A stretch of DNA of 32,165 nt, from contig NZ_BCNQ01000052.1 of assembly GCF_001515525.1 (NCBI RefSeq), positions 1 to 32,165 on the forward strand, read 5' to 3'. Made by a program: the position numbers and the translations under genes. Below are positions 17,047 to 25,236 of the stretch, piece by piece (position 1 is the stretch's first letter; each line of letters opens with the position of its first letter). The DNA comes from Piscicoccus intestinalis NBRC 104926 (lineage in GTDB: Bacteria; Actinomycetota; Actinomycetes; Actinomycetales; Dermatophilaceae). The notes beneath the pieces are model-generated. The model saw only the letters and a list, made by a program, of their open reading frames with translations, had not been told where the DNA came from and did no database searches.

Positions 17047-17780
17047 GATGCGCTCCTGGTGTTCGTGATGATCGTGGTGATGCCGCCGGCGTCGCCGTCC
17101 GCGTAACGCGTCGCGAGCAGGCCGCGGCAGAAGTGGGAGTTACCCTCCATCGAGATTCGCACCGACGTCGCCCGACGCAACCGCATCGGAGCCTGCTCAG
17201 CCGGCACCGGCACGCCGTCGTCGTCGACGAGCACCGGATCACCGGAGTCGGTGGACAGCCCGATGTCCGCTCGCCGCGCCACCAGCGCGTCGGTGCTCGG
17301 GCCCGGTGGAAGGTCGCCCAACCGGATGCGAGGCAGGTCGTCGACGCTGCGGAGGCGGGCCCGCAGCAGCGCCATGAGCGCTCGCTCCATCGCCGCCGTG
17401 TGCGCCTTGCGCCGGAAGGTCGCCCGCAGCTCGTCCAGGCTCGTGTCGGCCTCATGGCCGAACGTGCCGACGTAGCCGGCGTGTGCCGCGAGCCCCGCGT
17501 TGATCGTGTCGGAGTCGTGATGGTCGTCGAGGAGAACGCTGACCCGGCCGATCCCGGGTACCCGAGCCAGTGCGTCCTGCGCGTCCGACGCCATGAGGTA
17601 GGCGAAGTTCGGGGAACAGAACGAGGTGGGCAGGCGCAGGTGCACCTCGATGCCCTCCTCGTCGATCGCCACGGAGCGGACGAACCCGAGGTCCGTCACG
17701 GGTTCGTCCAGCTCCGGGTCGATCACCGTTCCCAGCGCTTCCCAGACCTGCGTCTGTAGCGAGCTGGCGAGGGTGGTCAT
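17043..17780 (-). CDS. DUF59/MIP18-like iron-sulfur assembly protein with C-terminal extension
   Basis: A 245-residue protein. The first ~100 residues are a DUF59 domain: VIDPELDEPVTDLGFVRSV, then PTSFCSPNFAYLMASDAQDAL, where Cys55 matches the conserved Cys of the family. DUF59 proteins (SufT, PaaD, MIP18) help mature iron-sulfur or other metal centres. Residues ~100-245 have no family I recognise; they contain SVRISMEGNSHFCRGLLATRYAD near the end. The gene overlaps both neighbours by four bases (TGA/ATG at 17777-17780 and 17043-17046), so it is translationally coupled. A homolog is usual at this position in propane loci, and help in assembling the PrmA diiron site or the PrmB cluster is a fair inference. 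Confidence 0.78.
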   Translation of the reverse strand: MTTLASSLQTQVWEALGTVIDPELDEPVTDLGFVRSVAIDEEGIEVHLRLPTSFCSPNFAYLMASDAQDALARVPGIGRVSVLLDDHHDSDTINAGLAAHAGYVGTFGHEADTSLDELRATFRRKAHTAAMERALMALLRARLRSVDDLPRIRLGDLPPGPSTDALVARRADIGLSTDSGDPVLVDDDGVPVPAEQAPMRLRRATSVRISMEGNSHFCRGLLATRYADGDAGGITTIITNTRSAS

Positions 17781-18838
17781 GACAGCGCAGGCTCCTTCGC
17801 CGCGCGGGTGTTGTCCGCGCCCGCCGCGACCTCGGCGTCCGCCTCGCCCGCCTCCGTCGGCAACCGCAGCTCCGCCGGCACGTCCAGGTCGTACAGCGCC
17901 GCCGCGTTGAGCCCCAGGATCTTCTTCTTGTTCTGCGTCGTCAGCGGCGCATACTCCGTCATGTCCTCCGGGATCTGGAAATCCACGAACCGCTCGATGA
18001 GCCACTTCGGGGTCCACAACGCGTAATCACTCGCGAACACGATCTTGTCCTCGCCGAGCCAGTACAGCAGCTCACCGATGACCTGCGCGAAATACCGCGG
18101 CCGCGTGTGCATGAACGGAATGGCCACCGCCAACCCGCCGTACACGTTCGACTCCTGCGTCGCGATCCAGCAGAAGTCCTCCAACCGCGGCAACCCGCAG
18201 TGCTCGATGATGAAATTCAGATCCAGGTAGTCCGTCGCCACCTTGTCCACGTCCGCCACGTCAAACGCGTCCCGATCCAGCGGCCGGATCGTCGGACCCT
18301 TGTGCACGTGCACGTTCGTGATCCCCAGCTCGATCGCCTTCTCCAGATACCGCCGCGACCACGGGTCGTCCAGCTTGTACCCGCGCGAATCGCCATGCCA
18401 CTCCGCCGTGTACAGCTTGATCCCCTTCAGGCCGAACCGCTTCGCGTCCTCCTCGAACCGCCTCAGCCCGACCTCCCCGTTCCGCGGGTCGTACGCGTGG
18501 TTGTACGTCAGCTTCCCCGGATTGTCCTGCGTCAGCTTCCACGACTCCTCCACCCGCGCGAAACCGTTCTTGTAGAAGTCCCGCAGAATCGTCGCCTGGA
18601 AGATCGCGTGGTCCACGTAGCCGTCCTCGAACAGGTCCTTCATGAAATCCTGCTCGGTGTACTTCTGGTACTTCTTGTAGTCCCAGACCTCTTCTTCCGG
18701 GCTGAGGTTACGGTGATAATCGTAGAAGCACTCGATAAACTGGTGCCCGTGGATGTTGCGGCAGTTCTCGTCGCTGCCGTCCCACAGGTGAACGTGACCG
18801 TCGACGATGTAGTACTTCTCGCCGTTCTTCTCGTACAT
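17777..18838 (-). CDS. Amidohydrolase-family protein of the propane monooxygenase locus
   Basis: A 353-residue TIM-barrel metal hydrolase of the amidohydrolase-2 type. The metal-site HxH motif is VDGHVHLWDG near the N-terminus. Later HVHKGPTIRP, FIIEHCGLP and IVFASDYALWTP supply the other His/Asp ligands in order. The frame is open back to 18973, but those residues are low-complexity; ATG 18838 (MYEKNGEKYYIVDGHVH) is the natural start, with GAGG just upstream. It is a standard member of PrmABCD/MimABCD loci, but its substrate is not established. The mRNA leader is rich in A and G and is preceded by large repeats. Its stop overlaps the DUF59 start. Confidence 0.83.
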   Translation of the reverse strand: MYEKNGEKYYIVDGHVHLWDGSDENCRNIHGHQFIECFYDYHRNLSPEEEVWDYKKYQKYTEQDFMKDLFEDGYVDHAIFQATILRDFYKNGFARVEESWKLTQDNPGKLTYNHAYDPRNGEVGLRRFEEDAKRFGLKGIKLYTAEWHGDSRGYKLDDPWSRRYLEKAIELGITNVHVHKGPTIRPLDRDAFDVADVDKVATDYLDLNFIIEHCGLPRLEDFCWIATQESNVYGGLAVAIPFMHTRPRYFAQVIGELLYWLGEDKIVFASDYALWTPKWLIERFVDFQIPEDMTEYAPLTTQNKKKILGLNAAALYDLDVPAELRLPTEAGEADAEVAAGADNTRAAKEPALS

Positions 18839-18921
18839 GGCGTCCTCACTTCGTTGTGACTCGTGCTCTTGCTTCCTTGCCTTTTCAGTTGTCTTCTCTT
18901 GCGGTTTCCTTGGGGCTTGCT

Positions 18922-18992
18922 TGAGCCTCACCTCTTGTGGGCCGCCGGGGTGAGCGTCACCCGTGAGCCTCACCTCTTGTGGGCCGCCGGGG
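18922..18992. repeat. 29-bp direct repeat, 42-bp period, in the prmD-amidohydrolase spacer
   Basis: The sequence starting TGAGCCTCACCTCTTGTGGG occurs at 18922-18950 and again at 18964-18992 without change. In the transcript each copy contains AAGAGGTGAGG, which resembles a ribosome site. The second copy runs into one arm of the long inverted repeat. Confidence 0.85.
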
Positions 18993-19096
18993 GCTGGGGG
19001 TGCTTCTTGGGCCTACCATCCGCGCGACCTGCGCTGCGCTTCGGTCGCGCTCCCGCCAGACCCGTCCACGGCCCGGCGAAGCACCCCCAGCCCCCG
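18986..19096. repeat. Long inverted repeat between prmD and the amidohydrolase
   Basis: Perfect 21-bp arms at 18986-19006 and 19076-19096 (GCCGGGGGCTGGGGG and TGCTTC, and the complement) are extended by GGGCC/GGCCC pairs. An inner 7-bp stem, CGCGACC (19021-19027) with GGTCGCG (19041-19047), sits in the loop. The transcript would form a large structure 67 bases after the prmD stop. It may terminate part of the transcripts or protect the prmABCD message. Confidence 0.8.
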
Positions 19097-19163
19097 GCTC
19101 CCTGGATAGGGACGTCGCCTCCGTGCGCGGGAGACAGGCCGTGGGTCGGGGGCAGCGCTCCTC

Positions 19164-19514
19164 CTACGACGCGTGTAGGTCGAAGCCGATGTAGTCGGCG
19201 GCGTCCTCGGGGCTGGCGAAGAGCATGGTGCGGTCGTCCAGGTGGACCATGCGGCCGTAGTGGGTGGAGGAGATCTCCTCGAAGACGGAGCCGTCGAACT
19301 CGGAGCCCAGGGCGTCGGTGATCTCCTCGTAGTCGAAGTCCAGACGGTTTGTACCATCCACTCGGATCATCGAGGTGTACTCGACGAGCTTGACGCCGTC
19401 CTTGGCCCCCATGACCTCCGCGACCACGCGGCCGACCGGGGTGTTCATGAGGGTGACGCCGCACATGTTGGAGAAGCTGGCGTTCGACCCGAAGGTCATC
19501 TCGTTCTGACTCAC
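19164..19514 (-). CDS. prmD: PrmD, coupling/effector protein of propane monooxygenase
   Basis: A 116-residue protein of the MmoB/DmpM family. This small cofactor-free protein binds the hydroxylase and tunes electron transfer and oxygen activation. The family pattern is seen in [40 protein letters not shown] in separate blocks, followed by the [12 protein letters not shown] helix. GTG 19514 overlaps the prmC stop by four bases (GTGA), which supports translational coupling; ATG 19499 is an alternative. Length is normal for the family. Unlike its neighbours prmB and prmC, it is intact. Confidence 0.87.
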   Translation of the reverse strand: MSQNEMTFGSNASFSNMCGVTLMNTPVGRVVAEVMGAKDGVKLVEYTSMIRVDGTNRLDFDYEEITDALGSEFDGSVFEEISSTHYGRMVHLDDRTMLFASPEDAADYIGFDLHAS

Positions 19515-20440
19515 TGGTTCAACTCCTTCGGAACGTCGAGGCCGAGGTCCTCGAGCAGGTGGGTGAACTTCTCGGTCGCCGCCTCCATGGAGGCCGCGAA
19601 GGTGACCGGCTTCTCGGCCGGCTGCGACCAGATCGGCTGCAGCTGGGCGGCGGCGTCCAGGCACTTGGGCACCCACTCGGAGAGCCACTCCTGCATGAGG
19701 GCCTTGTTGGCCTCGCCGTGCTCCTCGTCGCGGGTCAGCATCTGGAAGAGCGCGCGGGTGTAGTTGAGGTCGCGCGCGTAGTCGTTCTCGCCCGTGCCGA
19801 CGATGGTCGGGGTGACGTAGTCGCCGTTGCGCGCGGCGATCTGCATGACCAGCTCGCTGCGGAACAGGGCGCCGACGAGCTGTTCGAAGACGACGTTGCT
19901 GCAGAACAGGAGCTTGGCCCAGTCGCCGATGGCGGTGAGCTCCTCGACGGCGCGCCGGGTGGCCTGCCATTCGGGGGCGTTGCTCCAGACCTCGCGGTGC
20001 ACCTGGCCGTCGAAGTCGTCGTCGGCCTCGGACAGGTCGAGGTTGAACAGAGCGAGGTCCTGCGCGAAGCGCATCTTGTGCGCGGCCGTGACCGCGACGG
20101 CGGTGTTGATCATGTTCGTCGGGCCCGAGCGCTGGATCGACGTGAAGACGTGCAAGGCCATGCCGTTCTCGGCGTGCATCCACGCGCCGAGGTTGCGGGC
20201 GATGAACTTCTTCCAGGCGGCGTTCCAACCGGCGTAGGCGCCGGCGCGCTTGGCGTTCTGCAGGCTGAGGTTGACCTGGCGCACCACCGCGGAGTTGTTG
20301 CGGTAGATCGTCTGTTCCCACTCCTCGTTGGGGTCGAGGAACGCGTGCCAGTTCGTGGACTTCAGCACCGTCCACTCCTGCGGGTAGCCGCCCGGACCGT
20401 CTCCGAAGCCGTAGATCCAACCCTGGGTCAGGTAGCGCTC
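19511..20440 (-). pseudogene. prmC: PrmC, small hydroxylase subunit, 5' end deleted
   Basis: The frame encodes the beta subunit of a soluble diiron monooxygenase: [66 protein letters not shown] and [14 protein letters not shown] are typical. Similarity to the family begins with [13 protein letters not shown], immediately at the prmB stop (20439-20441), while full-length proteins have roughly 60-75 more N-terminal residues. That segment is absent from the sequence. No start codon lies at the junction. The first usable one is GTG 20368, which has AGGAG six bases upstream by chance, giving a 285-residue fragment. The subunit contributes to the hydroxylase dimer rather than the active site, so a truncated form may not assemble. 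Confidence 0.83.
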
Positions 20441-21269
20441 AGAACAGGTCGGTCTCGGTGCGCGCGCCGTAGTAGAACCGCACCGGCCGTGTGTCCTGGG
20501 TCTGCGCGAGGTGCCGCAGGATCGACAGGATCGGCGCCATGCCCGCGCCGCCGGCGATGCAGACGATCGGGAGCACGTGACCGTCCTTGAGGGTGCTGCT
20601 GCCGTACGGGCCGACGATGTCGAGCTCGTCGCCGACCGCCAGGCCGCCCTCCTCGAGCAGCGAGGAGAACCGGCCGCCGGGGTAGCGCTTGATGAGGAAC
20701 TCGATCTCGCCCAGGTCGGCGCTCGCCGACCCGCCGTGAGCGCCGCCGCCGTCGGCGCCCCCGCCGGAGCCGCCGTGCCCGTTGGGCGTGGTGGCCATGG
20801 AGAACGACCGGTGCTCGTCGGTGCCGGGGATCATGATGTCGACGTACTGGCCGGGCTTGAAGTCGAACGACTCCGGCGTGATCGGCTTCAGCCGCAGCGA
20901 GACGATGTCTCGCGTGACCGCCTCCAGGCCGGTGATCTGCGTCGTGACCTCCTGGATGGGGATCGCGTTGAGCAGCTCGTCCTCGTCGAAGTTCAGCAGC
21001 TCGACCGTGCAGTCGCTGAAGGCGTGGCCGCGGCACAGCAGCACGTAGCCCTCCTCGACCTCGGAGTCGTTGCAGGCGAACGTCGAGTACCGGTCCATCT
21101 GGATGTCGCCGTCGAGCAGGAACGACTTGCACGCCGAGCACTGGCCCTCGCGGCACCCGTGCATGAGGTGGATGCCCTGCCGGAAGGCCGCGTCGAGGAT
21201 GTTCTCGTCCTCGTCGACCTCCATCTCGATGTCGACCGGCTCGAAGGAGATCCGATGGGTCCGACCCAT
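20439..21269 (-). pseudogene. prmB: PrmB, NADH reductase component, 3' end deleted
   Basis: A reductase that passes electrons from NADH through FAD and a [2Fe-2S] cluster to PrmA. The plant-type ferredoxin domain has ligands Cys39, Cys44, Cys47 (GCREGQCSAC) and Cys79 (LLCRG). The FAD domain shows PGQYVDIMIPG and RSFSMAT. The NAD domain begins with CIAGGAGMAPILSILRH but ends at RFYYGARTETDLF with TGA, at 276 residues. Relatives run to about 340-350 and end with a CGPPPM motif, which is missing. The FAD domain also has an unusual Gly-rich insert (NGHGGSGGGADGGGAHGG). ATG 21269 has AAAGGA eight bases upstream; the frame is open to 21314. Without the end of the NAD domain it is probably inactive. 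Confidence 0.87.
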
Positions 21270-21372
21270 GGGTGACGTCCTTTCTGAGGCGACCGGACCG
21301 GCTCCCGGCGGCACGGCGAACTGACGCCCTGCCGCCGGGGCCGGCGGTCGGTGATGCGGGGGAGAGTCGGGC

Positions 21373-23007
21373 TCAGACCGACACGTTCGGGTTGGCCCGG
21401 TAGGCGGCGACGTGCTCCTCGCGCTCGGCGTCGCTCATCTGGTTGAGCAGCACGTTCGGGCTCTGGAAGGTGATGCCGCGCACGTCGTCGAGCGTCCACA
21501 GCTTCTTGGGGTCGTCGAGGTCGAGGTGCGGTTGCGGGATCAGCGTGTTGCCGTCGTCGCGCACGTACCCCAGGTCGCTGATGATGTCGGCGAGGTCCTT
21601 GTCGTGGTGCAGGGTCTCCCACTCGCGGAAGCCGGTGAGCCGGCCCATGTGCGGGGTCTCGCGGCCCTCGTACTCGGGGCGGAACGCCGTGGTGTCGGTC
21701 CACGCGCAGGTCTCCGAGCAATAGGTGCGCCACTGCCCGTCGACCTTGTCGACCACCATGTCCTCGCGGATGAGGCACGGCACCATGCACGTCCAGCAGC
21801 GGTGCGGGTACTCGTACCCGACGTCCTCGAACGCGATCGGCTTGTTCTTTCCGGGGTGGGCGAGGCGGTTGTAGTTCTCCCACCACTTGCCGAACTGGTC
21901 GTACCAGCCGGGGTACTTCTCCTCGAACCACTCGAAGTCGGTGTCGGTCATGCCGTCGATGCGCCAGTAGTTCACCGGCCAGCCGGTGGCGAAGAACTGC
22001 GCGACGCGGTGCACATAGAAGCCCTTGGTGATGCGGTTCCACGACTCCTCGACGAGGTCGTGCGGGATCTTCAACCCGTACTTCTCCAGCGGCAGCAGAT
22101 AGCTGCGGTAGTAGTCGTCGTAGATCCAGCGGCGCCACATCTCCGCGTAGCTCTCGCGGTTCTTGCGGCGGTCCTTCGTGCCGTACTCGATGAACGTGCC
22201 GATCGCGGCGTCGACGACGCAGTGGTTGTTCCACCACGCGTAGCGCAGGTCGCGTTCGAGCAGCGGCCGGTTCCGCTCGTCGGCCAGCGCCATGAGCAGG
22301 ATCGAGTAGCCGTTGGAGATGTGCCGGCTCTCGTCGGACTGCACCGAGTGGAAGACCGTCGGCAGCAGGTAGTCGCCGTTGGCGGCCGCCTCGTCGGGCA
22401 TGGCGACGAACAGCGTGTTGGTGAACGCGGTCTCGGCGACGACCGTGAGGTAGATGTTCGCCGCGGTGATCGCGTCGCCGGTGATGAAGCCCTCACCGAA
22501 CTGCCGGCCGATGGTGCCCGCGTAGTTGTTCGCGAACCCCTTCTCGGTGATGTCGAACCCGGCCGGGTCGATGTAGTGGTTCATGTACAGCTTCTTGAGA
22601 TTCATCTGGATCGTGCTGTGCCGAACCTCGTCGATCATCTGCACGGACAACCCGTTGTGGATCTCGGGGTTGGGTACGGCGTCGATGGCCATCGGCATCG
22701 CGCGGGCCGCGGAGATCTCGGGGAAGGGAATGATCGAGAGGAACAGCTTCTGCCATTCCAGCCAGCGCTGCTGCACCTGGCGGAACATGTTGCCGCGGAT
22801 CGCGCCGTCCATCGTGCCGTAGACGCGGTTGTCCTTCTCCTCCTCCATGGGGAAGTAGGAGCGCATGATCTGCTTGAGCGGGTCCTTCTTCGGGGCGCGC
22901 TCGAACGTGTAGTCGGTACCGAATCGGGTGGCGGGGGTCGCGAAGGTCGGCTCCCACGACAGCTCGGTGATCTTGGCGTGTGCTTTGGTCAGGCTCTGAC
23001 GGCTCAC
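21373..23007 (-). CDS. prmA: PrmA, large hydroxylase subunit of propane monooxygenase
   Basis: A 544-residue diiron hydroxylase alpha subunit, catalytic part of a soluble monooxygenase that oxidises propane (and, in MimA relatives, acetone and phenol). The six iron ligands are all present at Glu97, Glu127, His130, Glu192, Glu226 and His229. Their spacing (30, 3, 65, 34, 3) equals that of methane monooxygenase MmoX. Motifs are IDEVRHST and [10 protein letters not shown]. The C-terminal part has a Cys cluster ([19 protein letters not shown]) typical of the Prm/Mim branch. GTG 23007 has AGGAGG seven bases upstream. First gene of the operon, divergent from the regulator. It is complete, but its reductase and partner subunit are not. 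Confidence 0.93.
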   Translation of the reverse strand: MSRQSLTKAHAKITELSWEPTFATPATRFGTDYTFERAPKKDPLKQIMRSYFPMEEEKDNRVYGTMDGAIRGNMFRQVQQRWLEWQKLFLSIIPFPEISAARAMPMAIDAVPNPEIHNGLSVQMIDEVRHSTIQMNLKKLYMNHYIDPAGFDITEKGFANNYAGTIGRQFGEGFITGDAITAANIYLTVVAETAFTNTLFVAMPDEAAANGDYLLPTVFHSVQSDESRHISNGYSILLMALADERNRPLLERDLRYAWWNNHCVVDAAIGTFIEYGTKDRRKNRESYAEMWRRWIYDDYYRSYLLPLEKYGLKIPHDLVEESWNRITKGFYVHRVAQFFATGWPVNYWRIDGMTDTDFEWFEEKYPGWYDQFGKWWENYNRLAHPGKNKPIAFEDVGYEYPHRCWTCMVPCLIREDMVVDKVDGQWRTYCSETCAWTDTTAFRPEYEGRETPHMGRLTGFREWETLHHDKDLADIISDLGYVRDDGNTLIPQPHLDLDDPKKLWTLDDVRGITFQSPNVLLNQMSDAEREEHVAAYRANPNVSV

Positions 23008-23106
23008 GAATGCCTCCTGTGGTCACGGGGCCCGCGCGGCCGGCGACGGTGTCGGCGCGCGGTGCCTGTGAGAAGGGACTAGACACTCGGTGATGGCCCG
23101 CGGTTG

Positions 23107-23119
23107 TCTCAATCTGAGA
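23107..23119. promoter_or_regulatory. TCTCA-N3-TGAGA palindrome, prm site 1
   Basis: TCTCA-ATC-TGAGA lies 100 bases upstream of the prmA start. Its centre is 50 bp, about five helical turns, from site 2, suiting cooperative binding by a dimeric activator with a Fis-type HTH such as the adjacent regulator. Confidence 0.6.
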
Positions 23120-23155
23120 GCGGGGGTCGGCGAGGGGCCGGGAGCCGGGGAGGCG

Positions 23156-23170
23156 GTCTCATATTGAGAC
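23156..23170. promoter_or_regulatory. GTCTCA-N3-TGAGAC palindrome, prm site 2
   Basis: GTCTCA-TAT-TGAGAC is a perfect 6-bp inverted repeat, the best of the three related sites in the window. It lies about 150 bp from prmA and 112 bp from the regulator start, placed to act on both. Confidence 0.65.
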
Positions 23171-23181
23171 AGTGCCGCCGC

Positions 23182-23203
23182 CCCACTCAACGCTTGAAGT
23201 GGG
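23182..23203. promoter_or_regulatory. Imperfect palindrome before the regulator gene
   Basis: CCCACTCAA-CGC-TTGAAGTGGG pairs over nine bases with one unpaired A. It is unlike the TCTCA sites and could be a second operator or an mRNA leader hairpin of the regulator. Confidence 0.4.
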
Positions 23204-23281
23204 CAACGGGCCAGCGCACACTACCGACACGCCTGCGACTCGAACCCCGCGGGTCACCGGCAGGTGTGGAAGGGCACGTCA

Positions 23282-25082
23282 ATGACGACGATGACGACGC
23301 CGAGCCGCTGGCACCACGAGTACCAGCGACGCACGGGAGAGGACCGCGACCGTTTCCTCACGCACGGGCGGGCGCCGCGGGCGGCGCTCGCCGAGATCGC
23401 CGAATCCTGGCGCCGCAGCGCCCGATTGGGGGTCGACCCGGCGGGGTTGAACACCTCGTTCGGCCCCACCCGGGCCGAGGAGTCGGACCTGGTGCACAGC
23501 ATCGACGAGGTGCTGCGCGGGCAGGCCTGGACGCTGTCGGGGGAGCCGGTGAGCATCATCTTCGCCGCGCCCTCGGGGCGCATCCTGAGACGCTATTGTC
23601 CGAATCCCGGGCTGGCCAACCAGCTCGAGAACGTCTTTCTCGCGCCCGGCGCCTCGTACGGGGAATCGCGGGTGGGCACCAACGGCATCGGCACCGCGCT
23701 GGAGCGGGCCAAGCCCACCCTCGTCGTCGGCGGCGAGCACTTCTCCGAGCAGCTCGGTATCTTCGCCTGCGCCGGGGCGCCCGTGCACCACCCCGTCAGC
23801 GGGGCGCTGCTCGGCGTGGTCGACATCACGTGCCGGGCCACCGACGTCAACGGCCTGTTGCTCAGCACCGCCCAGCTGCTCGCCCGCCAGATCCAGGACG
23901 ATCTGCTGCGCTCGGTGAGCAGCCGTGAACTGACGCTGCTGTCGGACTACCTGTCGGCCTGCCGCAACGCCGCGGGGCCGATCGTGGCCGTCAACGACGA
24001 GATCGTCATGATGAACCGGCACGCCCAGCAGAAGCTCGCGCCCGACGACCGGGCGGCGCTGCTGAGCTGCACCGCCGACGCCGCGGACAAGCCGAGTCCG
24101 CACACTCTTGTGGCGGATCTGCCGAGCGGGCTCGTCGTGCGCATGGACTACCGCCCGAGCCTGCTGTCGGACTCCGTGGTCGGCGGCGTCTTCCGCGTGC
24201 ACCTGGCCGAACAGCTGGAGACCGCCGGGGAGGGCGCGGCGGTGCGGGTCAGTATGCCCGGGCTGGTCGGCGCGTCGGCCCAGTGGCAGCGGGTGTGCAG
24301 CCAGGCGCGGGCGGCGTGCCGCAGCACCCGCTGGCTCGTGCTCGAGGGGGAGGCGGGAGTCGGTAAGGCGTCGCTGGCGCGGGCGGTGCACCACACGAGC
24401 AAGCCCGGCGAGCACCTGCGGGTCATCGACCTCGCCGCCGACGTCGACCCCGACGTGCTGCTGCGCGAGATCGAGGCCGAACTCGTCGAGGGAGGGCGAG
24501 GGCACGCTGCTGCTCAGCCACCTGGAGCGGATCCCGGAGCCGATGGTCAGCCCGCTGGCCGAGCTACTCGTGGAGTACCGCGAAGGCGACCGGGTCGGGC
24601 GCACCCAGTGGATCGCCGCCACGCGCGACAACGAGGCGACCCGCCCCGACGTCGACAGCGCGCTCATCCCGTGCTTCGCCCGGACCGTCGTCGTGCCGCC
24701 GCTGCGGCATCGCAGCGAGGACATTCCGCTGCTGGCCACGTGCCTGCTGCGGCGGCTGTCGAGCGGGCGCGAGGTGACGTTCTCGTCGGCGGCGCTGCGG
24801 CACCTGGCCCGGCTCCCGCTGCCGGGCAACGGTCACCAGCTGAGCACGATCGTGCGGGAGGTGCTGCGCACCACCCGGGCCGGGGCCGTGGAACTCGACG
24901 ATCTGCCTCCGCAGTGCCGCAGCGCGAGCCGGCGCAGCCTGACCCCGCTGGAGTCGCTCGAACGGGACGCGATCGTGCAGGCCCTCGCCGACCACGCCGG
25001 CAACAAGACCGACGCGGCCGGCCACCTGGGCATGTCGCGCGCGACGATCTACCGCAAGATCCGCGACTACGGCATCACCTGA
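23282..25082 (+). pseudogene. GAF/AAA/Fis-type regulator of the prm locus (AcoR/MimR-like), frameshifted
   Basis: The first ~405 residues include a helical N-terminus with SWRRSARLGVDP, a GAF domain (~75-210: ASYGESRVGTNGIGTALE, EHFSEQLGIFACAGAPVHHP), a linker and a Walker A motif GEAGVGK (356-362). At 24491-24497 the frame gains one base in a G run. The next frame continues without a gap: EGTLLLSHLERIP, WIAATRDNEATRPDV, the PPLRHRSEDIPLLA motif, then the Fis-type HTH GNKTDAAGHLGMSRATIYRKIR to TGA 25082. The sigma-54 contact motif GAFTGA is absent, as in many actinobacterial relatives. ATG 23282 is preceded by GGAAGG. Regulators of this type activate prm/mim operons; the frameshift would remove DNA binding. 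Confidence 0.85.
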
Positions 25083-25123
25083 GCGCGCGTCACCTGGGCG
25101 TCGCGTCGCCTCCACCCCCACGT

Positions 25124-25199
25124 CGGCCGAAGGCTGCCCTATCAGCCGGGGGCTAGTGTTTCGGCACGAGCCCTCGACCGAAAGGGCAGCCTTCGGCCG
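25124..25199. repeat. 76-bp palindromic repeat element, copy 2
   Basis: The same 17-bp terminal inverted repeats as copy 1 (25124-25140 and 25183-25199) enclose a 42-base interior. Differences from copy 1 fall only in the middle of the interior; the arms are identical. It again separates convergent genes, 41 bp past the regulator stop and 37 bp past the tctA stop. Confidence 0.85.
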
Positions 25200-25236
25200 A
25201 GTGGTCGGAGCCCGGGGCCGAGGTCAGGGGCCGAGG

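Noticed and set aside
18922-18992. CRISPR-like repeats
   Set aside because: Only two copies with a 13-bp gap and no cas genes.
19515-20420. 418-residue frame reaching prmD from upstream
   Set aside because: Only the last ~116 residues match a coupling protein; the rest overlaps prmC in another frame.
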